Source: Nectonema munidae (Eukaryota > Nematomorpha > Nectonematoida > Nectonematidae). Taken from it: a DNA stretch of 64,000 bases. Numbering within the stretch: position 1 is the stretch's first letter; each line of letters starts with the position of its first letter. The stretch covers positions 124,001 through 188,000 of the forward strand of contig JAUIRK010000475.1 of the NCBI GenBank assembly GCA_030549495.1, given 5' to 3'. The notes under the pieces were generated by a model. It saw only the letters and a program-made list of their open reading frames with translations. It was not told where the DNA came from and did not search any database. The position numbers were made by a program, and so were the translations under genes. Positions 24,301 to 36,419 of the stretch are shown here, one piece after another.

Positions 24301-25590
24301 AAGTAGTAAGATAATATAAAATAGCTAAAAATTTTACAATAAAAAGATGTATGTGCATAGATGTATTACAATGAGAAGTTTTATGTGTATATATAAATTA
24401 TGTGTATGTATTTATGTGTACAACATGAAAGAATTACAATAATATTATTATGTTAAACCACTACCTCTCAAACTTTCGAGAGCGGTTGACCGACACATGA
24501 AAGGCAAATATTTAAACATAAAGTAGAACATTATATAATTATGGAGTAAAGAAATCATGACTACGTTAGTATAGAAGCTATAGTATAATTTGTATTCGCG
24601 AATGTCATTACAAATAACTTAGTCATATTTATCGCTATTTTGAAGAAAAAAGTACTTTGCTATCTTTATCATTAAATTTAAAAACATTTTGCTCGTTTTA
24701 GTTATCGTTACCTTTAAAAAAAGTTCCTTAATTTTTGGGTATTTTTTTCGTAAAAATTTTTTTTTTGCAAATTTTAAACAAACCTTGAAATACATACGCT
24801 AATATAAAAAAAGTTTTTTTAGATACAAATTTTCTTTAGTTTGTAAAATAATTATTTGAAGTAAAAATTATTTAGTTGTCAGTTTTTTTGAAAATTCTAT
24901 TCTTTTAAGAAAATTTTTGAAGGGAATGTAATTTATGATATGGAAGAAATTTTTTTATCATAAAATACATTATTTCTAAAGTTTACCTTGTTGGAGTGGA
25001 GTAGAGAAGTGACTTCTCCACGGATTTTTTTCTAGGAAGATCCAAGACGTTTATTCCATTAACCTTGAAAAAATGAATGCTTAAGGGGAATTATGAATCA
25101 AAATTTTAAATATTAGAAAAAAAGTTGATGATCATTTGCAGAAGTATATAGAAAGCATGAATTCATATACACAATGGTCCAAAAAGCATGAATTTCAAGA
25201 TAATCATTAATTTTTTTTAAAACTTTTCAACAAATCTAGCGAAGTTATCAAGTTTTTAAACTCATCTGCTTTCTTTAATCCATTGCGATACATAATTCCT
25301 TTTTACGCCACAAATTTTCTTATTATTTTTGTGGGCCACCAGTTAATTTGTAAAAAAAATTACAACGTGTTTTAATCGTATTTGTTCTTATTCTGCATTG
25401 TGTCATAATTTTATTCTTCTGTATGTCTCAATCACTTCTTGCTTTTCATTGATCATACAAGCGGTTTTGTGGCATTTTGGTTAGTTCTCCTGACTTCTAT
25501 ATCATTTTGCCGCTTCTTTTTTATTGCTTCGTTGTGTCGTTTCATTATACATATATGAAATTATGATATTTTTGAATTCTTAATAAACAT
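24300..25590. other. AT-rich stretch without a recognised gene
   Basis: No open frame, terminal repeat or RNA gene was recognised. Confidence 0.45.
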
Positions 25591-25599
25591 TATCAAATT

Positions 25600-26000
25600 G
25601 AAAAGAAGTATGGCAGAATAAAATAATTGCATGTATTCCTTAAGGAAAGATGGATTTTATGGGAATTAGACATGGTTAAAAATTAATATAGCTGGAAGAA
25701 TTGACGAAAAGCCAAACTCAGGCGTTCCAAGACGGTTAGAAATGACAAAAACATTAGTGAAGTTTCGCAAAGAATTCTAAGTCAAGAAGGACAGCCTGGA
25801 ACTCATAAGACACCTGCACAATTTTTAAAATTATTCTGGATTTCGAAAAGTAGCATCAAAAGCATCACGGAACAAGTTCTAAACTTTAAAACTTTATTCG
25901 TGATCAAAAATTGAGCACTTTAGACGAAGCTAAAACAGTTGTATGCGCAAAGAGGCTGTCCGATTGTTAAACCGTTGAAATTAAAAGTATGTTTTCTTAG
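25600..26000 (+). mobile_element. Tc1-like transposase relic
   Basis: Interrupted plus-strand frames read GRIDEKPNSGVPRRLEMTKT, then RILSQEGQPGTHKTPAQF, then LDEAKTVVCAKRLSDC. This is the pattern of the paired helix-turn-helix region and linker of Tc1-type transposases (a 'GRP.K' hook, a second HTH, then 'R..RA..LL'). The DDE part is not found; the minisatellite begins immediately after. The family call is moderate and the sequence is dead. Confidence 0.5.
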
Positions 26001-26028
26001 CTCGACACAACAAAGCTCGGGACGTAGT

Positions 26029-26839
26029 ATTCTAGGTCCACTTAAAATCATTGGTACCAATTCTAGGTCCAGTTAAAGATCATTGGTACCGTTAATCTAG
26101 GTCCTTCTGATTCTAGGTCCTGTGAAAGATCCTTGGTACCTCCGTGATTCTAGGTCCTGTTAAAGATCATTGGTACCCCCTTGATTGTAGGTCCCCTCAA
26201 AGATCATTGGTACCCTCGTGATTCTAGGTCCCGTTAAAGATAATTTGCACCTCCGTTTTTCTAGGTCATGTTAAAGATCATTTTTTTTACTTTTGTATCA
26301 CCGTAATTCTAGGTCCTGTGAAAGATCATTGGTACTGTGATTCTTGGTCCAGTTAAAGATCATTGATACTCTCATGATTCTAGGTCCTCTTAAAGATCAT
26401 TGGTATTGTGATTCTAGGTCCTGTTAAAGATCATTGGTACTGTGATTCTAGGTCCTGTTAAAGATCATTAGTACCACCGTGATTCTAGGTCCTGTTAAAA
26501 ATCATCGGTACCTTTAATTTAGGTCCTGTTAAAGATAATTGGCACCCCCGTGATTCTAGGTCCTGTGAAAGATAATTGGTACACCCGTGATTCTAGGTCC
26601 TGTGAAAGATCATTGGTACCCTCGTGATTCTGGGTCCTCTGAATGTTCATTGGTACCCCCGTGATTCTAGGTCTTCTCAAAGATCATCCGTACCGGGATT
26701 ATAGATCCCTTAAAGGAACTCGTAAAGATCATTAGTACACATAAAGATCATTTGTACCCCCGTAAATATCATTGGTACCTCTAATAAGCGTTTATATCCC
26801 CGAAAAAAATTCTTAGTACACGTAAAGATCATTGATACC
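26029..26839 (+). repeat. Minisatellite of 34-37-bp units, about 19 plus degenerate ones
   Basis: The unit starts TTCTAGGTCCTGTTAAAGAT and ends CATTGGTACCCCCGTGA (37 bp). A shorter 34-bp version ends in CATTGGTACTGTGA. I count about 19 recognisable units; the last 150 bp decay into AAAGATCATT words only. Unit variants (TTAAAG or TGAAAG, CCCCCG or CTCCG) are intermixed rather than grouped. It has no reading frame and no spacers, so it is not a CRISPR array. Confidence 0.95.
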
Positions 26840-29086
26840 AACAAAGATAAGACAATTTAGTATTAGATTATCATTAAAAATAAATTAAAAGAAATAATAT
26901 AAAAAAGGGGATTATAATAATTTCCTATATAGAATCTGGAAAATCTTTAATTATTATTTTAAATAATAATTTAAATTCTAGTTCTATTTCTTCTTAGTTT
27001 GTGACTTTATCAAAAACTTGTCTATAATACATTCGCCCACCAATTTCTTATGTGGGTACCCTGAGATGCCCACAAACCTAAAAGACTATACTCACTCTAA
27101 GAGCAAAAAAACACAAAGGCTCTCAAGCAAATGATTTGAAGTAAATAACTTGATTTTTGCATCACTCGAAATTATCCTCAAGATAACACCACACCCTCAC
27201 TCAAAAGATGAAGAATAATATTTTATTTGAGAATAAATTTTGGTTAATTAGTCAATTTACAACGGTTGTATGATAAGTTAATTTTATTGGTTAATTAATT
27301 CGTTTTACAATATTCAAAAAATGTTTTAACTCAATTTATCTGTTGAAAAATACATTATAAAATTTTATTTATATGTACAGCATATCCTCAATTTTATAAG
27401 GTAGCGAGGAAATAGACAAAATAAAAAAGGCAAAAAACAAAAATATAAAAAATTACGCAAATCAAAAATAATTTTAATTAAAAGTGAAATATATGTAAAA
27501 TAAGGTGAACTTTTGAAAGGTTTTTTTATAAAACTTATTTTCGCTAAAACTAAATCTGAGCCTCGCAGTTTTGAAATCGTTGGTTAATATCATTTTTAAA
27601 GGTTGATTGAGAAGTCACGATTGCACCGTTTGTGTCGCACTATGAGCAAAGAAGGGTTGATGTTGCGATTTGAACCATATATCTCGTGATATCGAAGTCA
27701 AGCAGCGTCTAGACAACTATTCTCACGCCCAGACTTAGAAGAAGTATCGTAATAATCAATAAAGTGAAATAAAATGATATGATATGTAAAATTCTGCATC
27801 AAAAATGTGAAATAAAATTTCTTCTAGCACAAGAGAGAGAGATGCAAATTGTTTTTACATTTATACAAAACTAAATGATATTGTTGATTAGTGAAAACAG
27901 CTTCTTTGTGTAAATATTTGCTTCAAAGCTCACTATAGATGTAATAAATGTGAAGGAACAGCGAGAAGCATCTTATATCATAATGAAAATTTATGTTATT
28001 TCAAATCGCAAAATATTTTTGAGCAGTAGCGAAGGAAAAATACTTGCCAGATTTTAGGCATTACGTAAACAACTTTCGCTTACACCTAAGTGCGAAAGTT
28101 AATACTGACGAAATGCTAAAAACATACAAAGAGCGGCTTGAGATCATGACGCCACACCTGTTGAATCCGAATTTGTCGAAATATGAGAAAATATTTGAGT
28201 GCGTATGCCCTCAAAACCTAAACCTAATGCCGAACTTGCGTTTGGCAAGTTCAATTTGCGAAATCCATATTTCTCAATTTGCTGTTTGTTGACACAAAAA
28301 AAATATTTCAGCTCAAACCTTCTACATAAATCCTCTTTTTTAGTTTGATGGATAATTAGTTTTTTAGGTAGTCAATTACTTAGTTGTCATCAAATTTCAA
28401 ATAAAATTCATTCGCAATAAATAATGATAAATCTATTTCAAAAGTGGGCAATTTGGGAATCCACAAACGGCCACTAACTAATATTGGATCTACACTTTTT
28501 CTCAAGGAGTACATCATACACTCTTTTAAAAGGTTGGCATAGGAAAAAACGAAAGAAAAAGTTTCATGTTCAATGAAGCATCATAATCAGCATATACTGA
28601 CTGTGTCTACAATCTACATATGTATGTAGATGTAGAGTCTTATTTTAAACACACGCAGGCACACATATTACAGCACTTTACGAGGATTGACATAGTGATA
28701 ACGTTTTGATGAGAGAAATCTTGTACATCATTTGCTACTTTCACTTCGTGGCTTGCTTTCCCTACGTTAACCTAGCAAGAGTACAAGTCGCTTGGTGGTA
28801 CCTGTTACAATCCCCAGACACAAAATGTGAATACAAATGAAGATCTACACACATGCACGTGCATGTAATTCATAATGAAAGTATTATCTAGGCTCAGTAC
28901 CTGTCTGTGCTATTCTCACAAGAGTTTTAAATTCTTCTGAGTTAGTTTTTGATGTTGGCTGCATAGAACAAAGCTAAAGCTTTCCATTTTTGATATAGAT
29001 TGAATCCAAGGTCGCCTTGCTTAATGGACGAATCAGTTACCTATGAAAAACGTTTTCATTTCTTTGACGTATATCTCAGCCTACCT
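26840..29086. other. 2.2-kb stretch without a recognised gene
   Basis: An open frame at 28044-28292 (+), beginning at a non-ATG codon, includes FRLHLSAKVNTDEMLKTYKE. Its composition looks coding-like, but I recognise no family. The stretch 28540-28990 is less AT-rich and contains 'acatgcacgtgcatgt', a 16-base perfect palindrome. Confidence 0.4.
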
Positions 29087-29208
29087 TCATCCCTTCGAGG
29101 AACAGAATTTTAAGACTAATAATCAGATGCCTTCTTTTTCAATGGAATTTTATATATTTAACGCAGACAATTTTCACACCTGTGTCACACTGATCTTCAA
29201 AGGGTTAA
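29087..29208. mobile_element. TTAA-type MITE, copy f (GTGTCACAC subfamily)
   Basis: The left end is CCCTTCGAGGAACAG and the right end, read inward, is CCCTTTGAAGATCAG, followed by TTAA. It shares 'TTTTAAGACTAATA' and 'GTGTCACACTGAT' with the copies at 60452 and 62955. Confidence 0.65.
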
Positions 29209-29637
29209 AGAGAATAGAGTTCTGAGTGATTGCGAATTTGACAAGAGACAAAGCAAACCCAAATATGGAGATGTGTTACATTTTGGGATCACTTGCAGAT
29301 CAGTGCATAATGATAGAAGAGTTCTAATTGAGATCCTTAAAATGATACTGATTAATATTTCTTGTGTAATGGCTGTAATATTCTAGATAAGCAATCATAA
29401 ATTTTCTTTTAGTTTCACTTTTATTCCACCCCCTTCCCTCTGTGTCGCGATAAGTTCTTATTTAGAAAAGGGAAGCCTGATGAGACAAACGTGTCTTCTA
29501 GTTAAGATTTAAGCCCCTCCTTCTCAGTGTAAAATTTAGGTTCGAATTTAAAGTATATTGCTTTTGCTTACTTTCTAATTATTTTTATCATAATATATTT
29601 TTATGTGATAGTGTTATTATTAAACTAACAAGTCTAT

Positions 29638-29750
29638 TTAACCCATTTCATTGCAAGAAAAGAAGACAAGAATATGTAATTTGAAAAGTACCTTAAAATC
29701 AAAAAATCATTTGCATCTGTTAAAACTGACAATGAAATGAAATGGGTTAT
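29638..29750. mobile_element. TTAA-type MITE, copy g
   Basis: The left end is TTAACCCATTTCATTGC and the right end, read inward, is AATAACCCATTTCATTTC. The core is diverged ('TTTGCATCTGTTAAAACTGA'). A fragment sharing 'GCATCCGTTAAAACTAAC' lies at about 50990-51040. Confidence 0.65.
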
Positions 29751-30117
29751 TAATATATTGGAGGATTAGGGTAATAGGGGGTCTTTATTTATTCACGTTC
29801 TCCACGTTCTCTCGTCTATATTTTGTATAAAATTAGTGGAAACGTAAGGGAAAGTTTTTGAAGTATCATTAAGAGAAAGGTAAATTCGAAGATTTTATTA
29901 TGACAGGGGTAAGCTACAACACACGACAAAATAATAAAAGTTGAAAAGAAATTCAGAGATCACTGATTGAGTAACCGAACGTAGCCAATTTGCACTGTCT
30001 GCATATTTTTCGTTTAAGTATCCATGTTATCATTGCACTCTTCTTCTACTAAGAATCTACAGATCTTAGTGTATATATTGCGTTGGTACCATCCAAGACT
30101 GGTTACTTAGTTAGTTA

Positions 30118-30244
30118 TTAATTGGTTATCCATCAGAGTCGACATTACAAAAATGTGAATCGTCTGCGTTTATTAATGCTTTTAAATACAAATCTTCTGC
30201 TTTGTATTAGATATCGTCTGATTATTCTAGTCGATAACGGATTA
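30118..30244. mobile_element. TTAA-type MITE, copy h
   Basis: The left end is TTAATTGGTTATCCATCAG and the right end, read inward, is TAATCCGTTATCGACTAG. The core reads 'ATCGTCTGCGTTTATTAATG' and then 'ATCGTCTGATTATTCTAG'. Confidence 0.7.
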
Positions 30245-30246
30245 GG

Positions 30247-30310
30247 TTTAATCCTTTTAGACACAATGGGACACCAGTGTCCCAAAAGTCGTCTGTTTAA
30301 GTCATAGACT
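30247..30310. repeat. Fragment of a second TTAA-type MITE abutting copy h
   Basis: It begins TTTAATCCTTTTAGACAC and carries the hairpin TGGGACAC-CA-GTGTCCCA, then 'AAGTCGTCTG'. The tail 'gtttaagtcatagac' is mirrored beside copy i at 33950. Confidence 0.5.
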
Positions 30311-30559
30311 ACTTTAATAGAAGGACTAGTATCTACTATGCTCGGCATTTTTATGTAAAGCATTTTTATTTTTGCTCAAATTGTACACTAAACAATTTAA
30401 ATAAAGGAAGATATTTTTATATTTTAGTTTTTTAAGAAGATTATTAAAAACTAATTTGAAGACATAGTTATTTTTTGGAATTTCAGAATAAACACACTAT
30501 AAAACAAAAAAACATATTTATTGATAAAATTTTCTAAAGTTTATTATTTGTGATGAATA
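30311..30559. other. Short AT-rich gap
   Basis: Nothing is recognised between the MITE fragment and the P-type transposase relic. Confidence 0.4.
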
Positions 30560-33045
30560 AAACTTGTTTTTTACAGAAAACTTTTCTTTTCTTCTTAAAC
30601 AACCAAGTTCCTTCTCTTTGTCACTTTTATCAAGAACAAAAGCTTTCAAAGTATGTTTGAAAGAGTAGCACATTCTTTAGAATTTTGAGCTAGGGGACTA
30701 TCAATACGCGCTAAAACTTGATTTAATGAGCTCTGTAACAGCTCAAGTTGTACTTTTCAAATAACTCATAAGATGTGTGCAAAAATGGACAGTTGAAAAT
30801 AAAGGCAATGTTAATCCACCTCTACTTAAAGTAGAAAGGATTTCAGAGTTTATCACGTTTTCATTTTCTTCGAACTTTTGTTTGAAAACTTGTAATCCAA
30901 ATGTCGTGCTAAAAAAATAATTTTTTCTTTTTTCATGTTGTTAGACTGAATGAGATCTTCAGTGTTAAAAATAGTGAGATCTAATTCATCGTCATCTATG
31001 TGAATGTTTGAATTACAAAACGTTTCTTCATATGAACTTGGAAAACAATCATAGTCTATCTATCATATAGAATGCAATTTTTAATTTTAGCAACTGACGT
31101 AATATCAATCACGTCAATATAAAAATTACCTAAACTACGCTGTCTAGCTTGGCCAAAAATTTTTCAAGCGCTTCATCAGAAAAAATACCAAGTAACACAT
31201 AGCTGAAATTCTGAACGTTTATTAAAAATTGTGCAGCTTCAATGATAGTTTTTGTAGACTTGACAAATGCATTCACCATTTGTTTTGATAGCTTTTGAAA
31301 ACGTTGTCGATTTGAAAAGGGTGAGCATTGAGCAAGAATGTTTCTTTCAGTTTTTGAAAAGTAGAGCAATTTGCAGTCCATGGAGATCGACATTCACCAC
31401 GAGTGTTGGTACCACTATACCGATCTTTAACATTTATCATATGAAACCAATCAGTTATTAGTTTAACAAAAATTATAGTGCCTCCAGTAATAGTAAGCTG
31501 ATTTTTGAAAGTTAAAAGAGCTGCAAAAGTTTTATCATGGAAAATTTGCGAAACAAGAGACACACTTTGTCTTTGAAAAGGTTTCGGATATATCGCTGTA
31601 TAGGTTAATTTTGTGAGACGAATGTTATTTTTTTTGTCTTCATCATAAACTGCTCCTATATCTCTCCATCGAGCAATATGTGATTTGCCATTTTTAAGAA
31701 AACAAAATTCTTTATTTTGCTCAGTTATCCCTTATGTTTTTAAACAAATGAATGTAATCAAAAATCAGGAAAACGTGCGTATTAATACCATTTATAAAAA
31801 CTTTGCCAGGACCAGCTAACCTGTTATAAACTGTAGCATTTGTACTGCAATTATCACAAACACACGAAATTATACTACCTCCAGCTTTAGTGTTTGCAAT
31901 AACAATTTTTCAAGTTGAAATGAATCAAGCTTTGCAACAGGAAGTACTTGTAAAATATATTTGGTCCTTCATAATGGCAAACTATTTCCGTTACTAAGGC
32001 GTGTAGCAAGAACTGAACTATCATTAGTGTTTTGGGCATAGCCACGCAACCTCTTGAATACCTTAACGTTTCTGTAAGTTTAATTTCATCAAAAAGAACA
32101 TTAACCAAGCATTGTTGAGGTTGTAATTTTTGAAAAAGTTTTCTCAAGTTGTCATCGTGAAGTCCTGAAGAAAGCATCTTTTTAATCAGTTCTATTCTAG
32201 GCAAGATTATTGACACACTTTTCCGTATCATTTTATACGCCGCTGGTGAGATGGGAAAAAGTTCAGAAGCAAAGATGTACAAGTTTCTATCATAACGGCG
32301 ACCTTGTGGATCAGGCAATAAAAGCTGTAGGTGAGCAAAAGAAAATTGATAGTGGGATGATTCAGAACAATTTTTCAATTCTTTTAACGCATCATGTTCT
32401 TCATCTTTCATTTCATATTCCGCTAAAAAATATAATTCTTTTGAGTTGAGACCACTTACTTATGATACTGTTTTTTGTAAACATCCAAATTTAGAAAAGT
32501 ATGATTTTTGTATAACTGTGCCATTTTTTTCAGCAGAATAATAAAATAAAAACCCAAAATTAGATTTTATTTATTGAAGATGAAAAAACTCGATGACTGA
32601 TGGGCCAATATCATCTGTTTTAGAAAAATAAACATCATTTTCTTTAATTATAATATTATTATAGAAAATATTTTTTTTTGAACATTTTTAAAAAAGGAAG
32701 AAAAGTCAATATTTTATCAGAAGATTTAATTTGCAACTGTTCCCTTCTATCTCGACTTGAAGATGATGCTTGTGTATTTCGAAATTTGAGTTGACTTTGC
32801 TCTAAAGATGAATTATTACTCCCTCAAAAATAGAAGGAGCTTGAGTTGGTATTTTTCCTCCTCTAACAGAAATCCATTCACAATCAAAATGATTAACACC
32901 AGCATATATTTGTTTAAGTTTCATTAAACTTGAGGGTTTATTAGGCTTTCTTTCTGTTTCATCAAGTGGAAAAAAAACTACTTTAGTATATGGCTCGTTA
33001 TTGTAGTTACTTCTGCAACCAAAAACATTACATTTTTTCGGTATT
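30560..33045 (-). mobile_element. P-element-type transposon relic with THAP zinc finger
   Basis: The transposase reads on the minus strand from about 33044. An N-terminal THAP finger (PKKCNVFGCRSNY, then VVFFPLDETERKP) ends in the family's closing block as PTQAPSIFEG. The longest frame, 32411-31887, carries the catalytic start: DPQGRRYDRNLYIFASELF, then LVNVLFDEIKLTETLRYSRG, where the aspartate of FDE is the first catalytic acid. HALVTEIVCHYEGPN follows. Further pieces are at 31563-31273 and 31393-31130 (SPWTANCSTFQKLKETF). This order matches THAP9/P-type transposases. The frames are broken by several stops and shifts. No terminal repeats were identified, so the outer ends are approximate. 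Confidence 0.8.
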
Positions 33046-33811
33046 TTTTAATTAAACTATTTTAAACTGTAAAAACTTTTAAAATAAAAAAATTATAATA
33101 ATTTTATATAATATTGAGAAGATGGCGTTAATTATTTTTTATAAATCTCATTTTAAAAATTTCATATTTTTGTTATATAAAAAAAATTAAATTAAAAAAT
33201 TTAGTGGAAGAAACACTTTTTAAAAATCAAAAGCATAAAAAAATTTACGCAATTTTGATTAAAAAGTGTTTTTTTTGATTTTTTTTATTATATCTTTGAA
33301 ACGCCTGTATATAGGACCCAAATTAGAAAAGCCGATTGCATGCCTTCAAACGCTTCTATTTTTGTAGCATATACCTTTTATAATCATATTCTTTTATTTA
33401 GGAACAAGATACATTCCGTCGTGCCGGTTTTTTACCCTGGTTTTCTTCCTCTGAATAATTCAAAGGTTTTTACGGTTAGGTAGTGCTCTAGCGACTCGAT
33501 TCTACGTGGTTAGTAATCAAGCTATCACTAGACAATAAGTTTGTTTCCCAAATTGGGAGCGTTGGCGTTAGGATAGTATCGATCACTCAGCTGTATTTAT
33601 ATATTGTAACATAAATTCTTGTAAAATAATATATATAACAAGGTATAGCTATGCAGTAACAAGGGCCGGTAGGTGTTTAGTGGGATGGAAAGTCCAGGTA
33701 GACCTGGACTCAGCATTCCGGGCGGGCCACGATTCCGAAAGGATGGGTGCGAACGCCACAAACAACTTAATTAAAATAAAAAAGCCGAGAATTGAATTAC
33801 CAGTTCTTCTA
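33046..33811. other. AT-rich then GC-rich stretch, no gene recognised
   Basis: Positions 33655-33765 are unusually GC-rich and include AGTCCAGGT-ag-ACCTGGACT, a perfect 9-bp-arm hairpin. A 60-codon plus frame over it starts at a real ATG (33680) but has no recognisable domain. Confidence 0.4.
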
Positions 33812-33949
33812 TTAACCGGTTATCGATCACAGTCGACATATGTCGACTTTACAAAAATATGAATCGTCTGCTTTTATAAATGCTTTTTAATACAAATCTT
33901 CTGCTTTACATTAGATATCGTCTGATTATTCTGGCCGATAACGGGTTAA
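33812..33949. mobile_element. TTAA-type MITE, copy i
   Basis: TTAA on both sides. The left end is CCGGTTATCGATCACAG and the right end, read inward, is CCCGTTATCGGCCAG. A perfect 18-base palindrome, AGTCGACATATGTCGACT, lies inside the left end. The core TCGTCTG words are present. Confidence 0.85.
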
Positions 33950-34030
33950 GTAGTCTATGGTTTAAGTCATGTAAAAACTCACTTAGAAAGAAAGCAGACG
34001 ATAGAAAACCAATGCATGCAAGGGTTAAAC
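33950..34030. repeat. MITE fragment abutting copy i
   Basis: 'gtagtctatggtttaagtca' followed by 'aaagcagacgatag' and 'gcaagggttaa' resembles the fragment beside copy h in inverse order. Confidence 0.45.
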
Positions 34031-34440
34031 TGAGATATAGACTGAGAAAAGATTAAATTGTTTTATTTTTTCATTAAAAATTATATTTAAAAAATTGTTT
34101 TTATAAATATAAAATTTCATAAAAAGCAGTATAAAAAAATTTTATAAATTATTTTTCAAAAAAAAGATATATAAGTATTAAGTAACTGTTTTTTGTTATA
34201 TATTAAATAAAAAATAAAAATAAAAATTTCTATATCATTTTAAAATAATTTTACTGACTTGCAAGTTTATAATAATTATTCAAAAATAATAATCAAAAAT
34301 GTATTTTCAAGTGGAGAAGTTTCACAGATAAATCCACTCATGACAAAAAAAAATTCAGCTCATCAACTTTTTATGATTAGATATCCCTTTTTTTACAATT
34401 TAATTTAACTGGACAACTAAAAAAAATGTCTTTTTTTTTC
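34031..34440. other. AT-rich gap, no gene
   Basis: Nothing was recognised in this gap. Confidence 0.4.
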
Positions 34441-34441
34441 T

Positions 34442-34680
34442 TCATAAAAACGCATTTATTTTTTTCCAGTAATTTTGCAATTGGAGAGAGTAGTGTGCTT
34501 GTATTTTTATCTTTGCAAGGTTTAAGGATAGGTAATATGGGTGAAATTTTCCATATGTATGGAAAAACTTTGACAAGTTCAAGATAGAAATATTTTTACA
34601 TGTTATCTCTGTTATACTAATATTTTCAACTTCGTGTTTTAACTCCTTTTCGGCGTTCATTTTCATCAGCAAGGATTATC
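34442..34680 (-). mobile_element. LINE reverse-transcriptase fragment, same family as 43.6-44.63 kb
   Basis: The DNA around 'ttggagagagtagtgtgctt' and 'atctttgcaaggtttaagga' matches 44408-44470 closely, including the reading frame (ILNLSKFFHTYGKFHPYYLS). It covers only the palm-proximal 'phe-phe' part of the reverse transcriptase and is truncated at both ends. Confidence 0.65.
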
Positions 34681-35290
34681 TTGTATTTAGGTGAATAAAT
34701 GAACAAAGAATCATTACAAAGAATTATATCAAGGCCAATTTTCGAGTGCGTGATTTAAGGATTAAAAGATTAAGATGATTATTAAGATGATTAAAATTCG
34801 TTGGCAAAAATTATTCGTGAACTGATTTGTTGTATGTCGAAGTGTTAGTTAGCCGAGGTTCCACTTTAGTTAGTTTATTTAATGAGCATATTTCTTTGTA
34901 TAATTTTTAAATATAAAAAATCAGTCAACAATTTGTAAAACGACTAATTGTGATACGGATTACTAGACACAGCAACATTATAATCAACAAACTGAGAATT
35001 GCCTATTTGAGACTAATTCATATTGCGTTTATATATATAAATCAATAAAAAATTTTGGAGGAGTGAGTAAGGAGGTTGTCTCGGCTTAAACAGACAATAA
35101 CTGTTTCATCAATATCAGGTGTGTTCAATGCGATTATGGTCTACTATTGTTGTCAGTCAGGAGCTCTATCGTTGATTTTGATTATTCAAATTTTCCTCAA
35201 TTTGCATTATAGTTCACAAGTGCTCAACTAATTTCTTTTAATTTGTAAAATTTTGGAAACCTATTTTAGGCTTGAGATGTTAGTGTCAGC
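34681..35290. other. AT-rich gap, no gene
   Basis: Nothing was recognised in this gap. Confidence 0.4.
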
Positions 35291-36400
35291 GCAATGGTAC
35301 ATAGATATATTTCGTTTCCGGTCATTTGTCCGATAGATATTTTTCTCATAGACACTTGGCCGAAGACATTTGGTCAGCGGGCATTTTGCAAAAAAAAACG
35401 GACATCTGGCCGAACAATAATTTTACCAAACAGACATTTGGTCAAACAAAATTTTTACCAAACAGACATTTGGCCGAAATACACCAATTTATAATGAAGT
35501 ATTATTAAACACCACATTTAATTGAGTTATACCACATGTAATGTATTCACCTAGCTACATACTTTAATTATACTATACCGTATGCATTAATATTTACTTA
35601 ACTATATATTTTAATTGCACTAATCTCCATTTATTTATTAATTAATTATTATTAATTAATAAACTTTATTCGATTTAAAAATGTGAAATGTTTTTGAAAG
35701 AACATTAATTGATCTTCCAAGAACTACAAATTCTTTTGAAGAATGGCCTTGAGCTTTTCAACGAAGAATGATTGTCACTCACCCTTCTGTTTGCCGTTTA
35801 GTTTTTAAATTTGAAAGAGAGCAATCAGACTGGAAGTCATCAATCGAGATGGTAGATTCTGGATTTCCATTAAAATCATCAAAAAATGTATAAAATATTA
35901 ACCCATTAAGTCCCAATATTCCCATTTGGGAACATAAGTAATTTCATCTTCGTCTGTTTTTTCAATGACTTTGAATATAAATCGTCTGCGTTTTTTTAAA
36001 TATCGTCTGATTTCTATGGTACTTAATGGGTGATGGATTTTATGAAAGCAAGTGCTCACGATATTTAAAATATATGTTTCAATTTTTTGCAATAAATTTT
36101 TTAGACAAAAAGTTTTTCTCTATCATTAAAAAATAGGAATGTTAGTGTGAGCATCTTTCTTACTCCATTTTTTGAGTTTTAGTGTTTTAACATCAAAACA
36201 ACATTTTTTATTGGTTGCAGAAGTTTAATATTCTAAATTTTATTTATAATTTTGTAGAAATATTCGTTCACCAAATGTTTATTAGGTCAAATGTCCCTTC
36301 GGTAAAATTTTTGTTATCCATTTGGTAAAATGTCTGTTCAGACATTTTTTTGTTTTGCTAAATTTCTCTCGGCCAAATGTCCGATTACCATGCATTTACA
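35290..36400 (+). mobile_element. MULE (Mutator-like) element relic with reiterated subterminal motifs
   Basis: Both sides carry arrays of the motif ACATTTGGCCGAA and variants: four or five on the left in one direction (35320-35475), and their complement 'ggccaaatgtc' with 'ggtcaaatgtcc' on the right (36255-36395). Between them, at 35700-35860, the plus strand encodes LPRTTNSFEEWP, then THPSVCRLVFKFEREQSDW. This matches the MULE transposase C-terminus ('R.NNS.E.WH...', 'HP.....I..L..EQ'). A TTAA-type MITE is inserted inside. The transposase is a remnant. Confidence 0.6.
35898..36034. mobile_element. TTAA-type MITE, copy j, nested in the MULE
   Basis: The left end is TTAACCCATTAAGTCCC and the right end, read inward, is CACCCATTAAGTACC. 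The hairpin is TTCCCA-tt-TGGGAA. The core is almost the same as in copies b and c. Confidence 0.8.
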
Positions 36401-36419
36401 TATACACATTTTTGGACAT

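Noticed and set aside
26029-26839. CRISPR-like array
   Set aside because: Units are contiguous with no unique spacers, vary in length and sit in eukaryotic DNA; it is a minisatellite.
28044-28292. 82-codon plus-strand gene
   Set aside because: It lacks a normal start codon and no similarity is recognised; it might be an exon or transposon piece, but the evidence is too thin.
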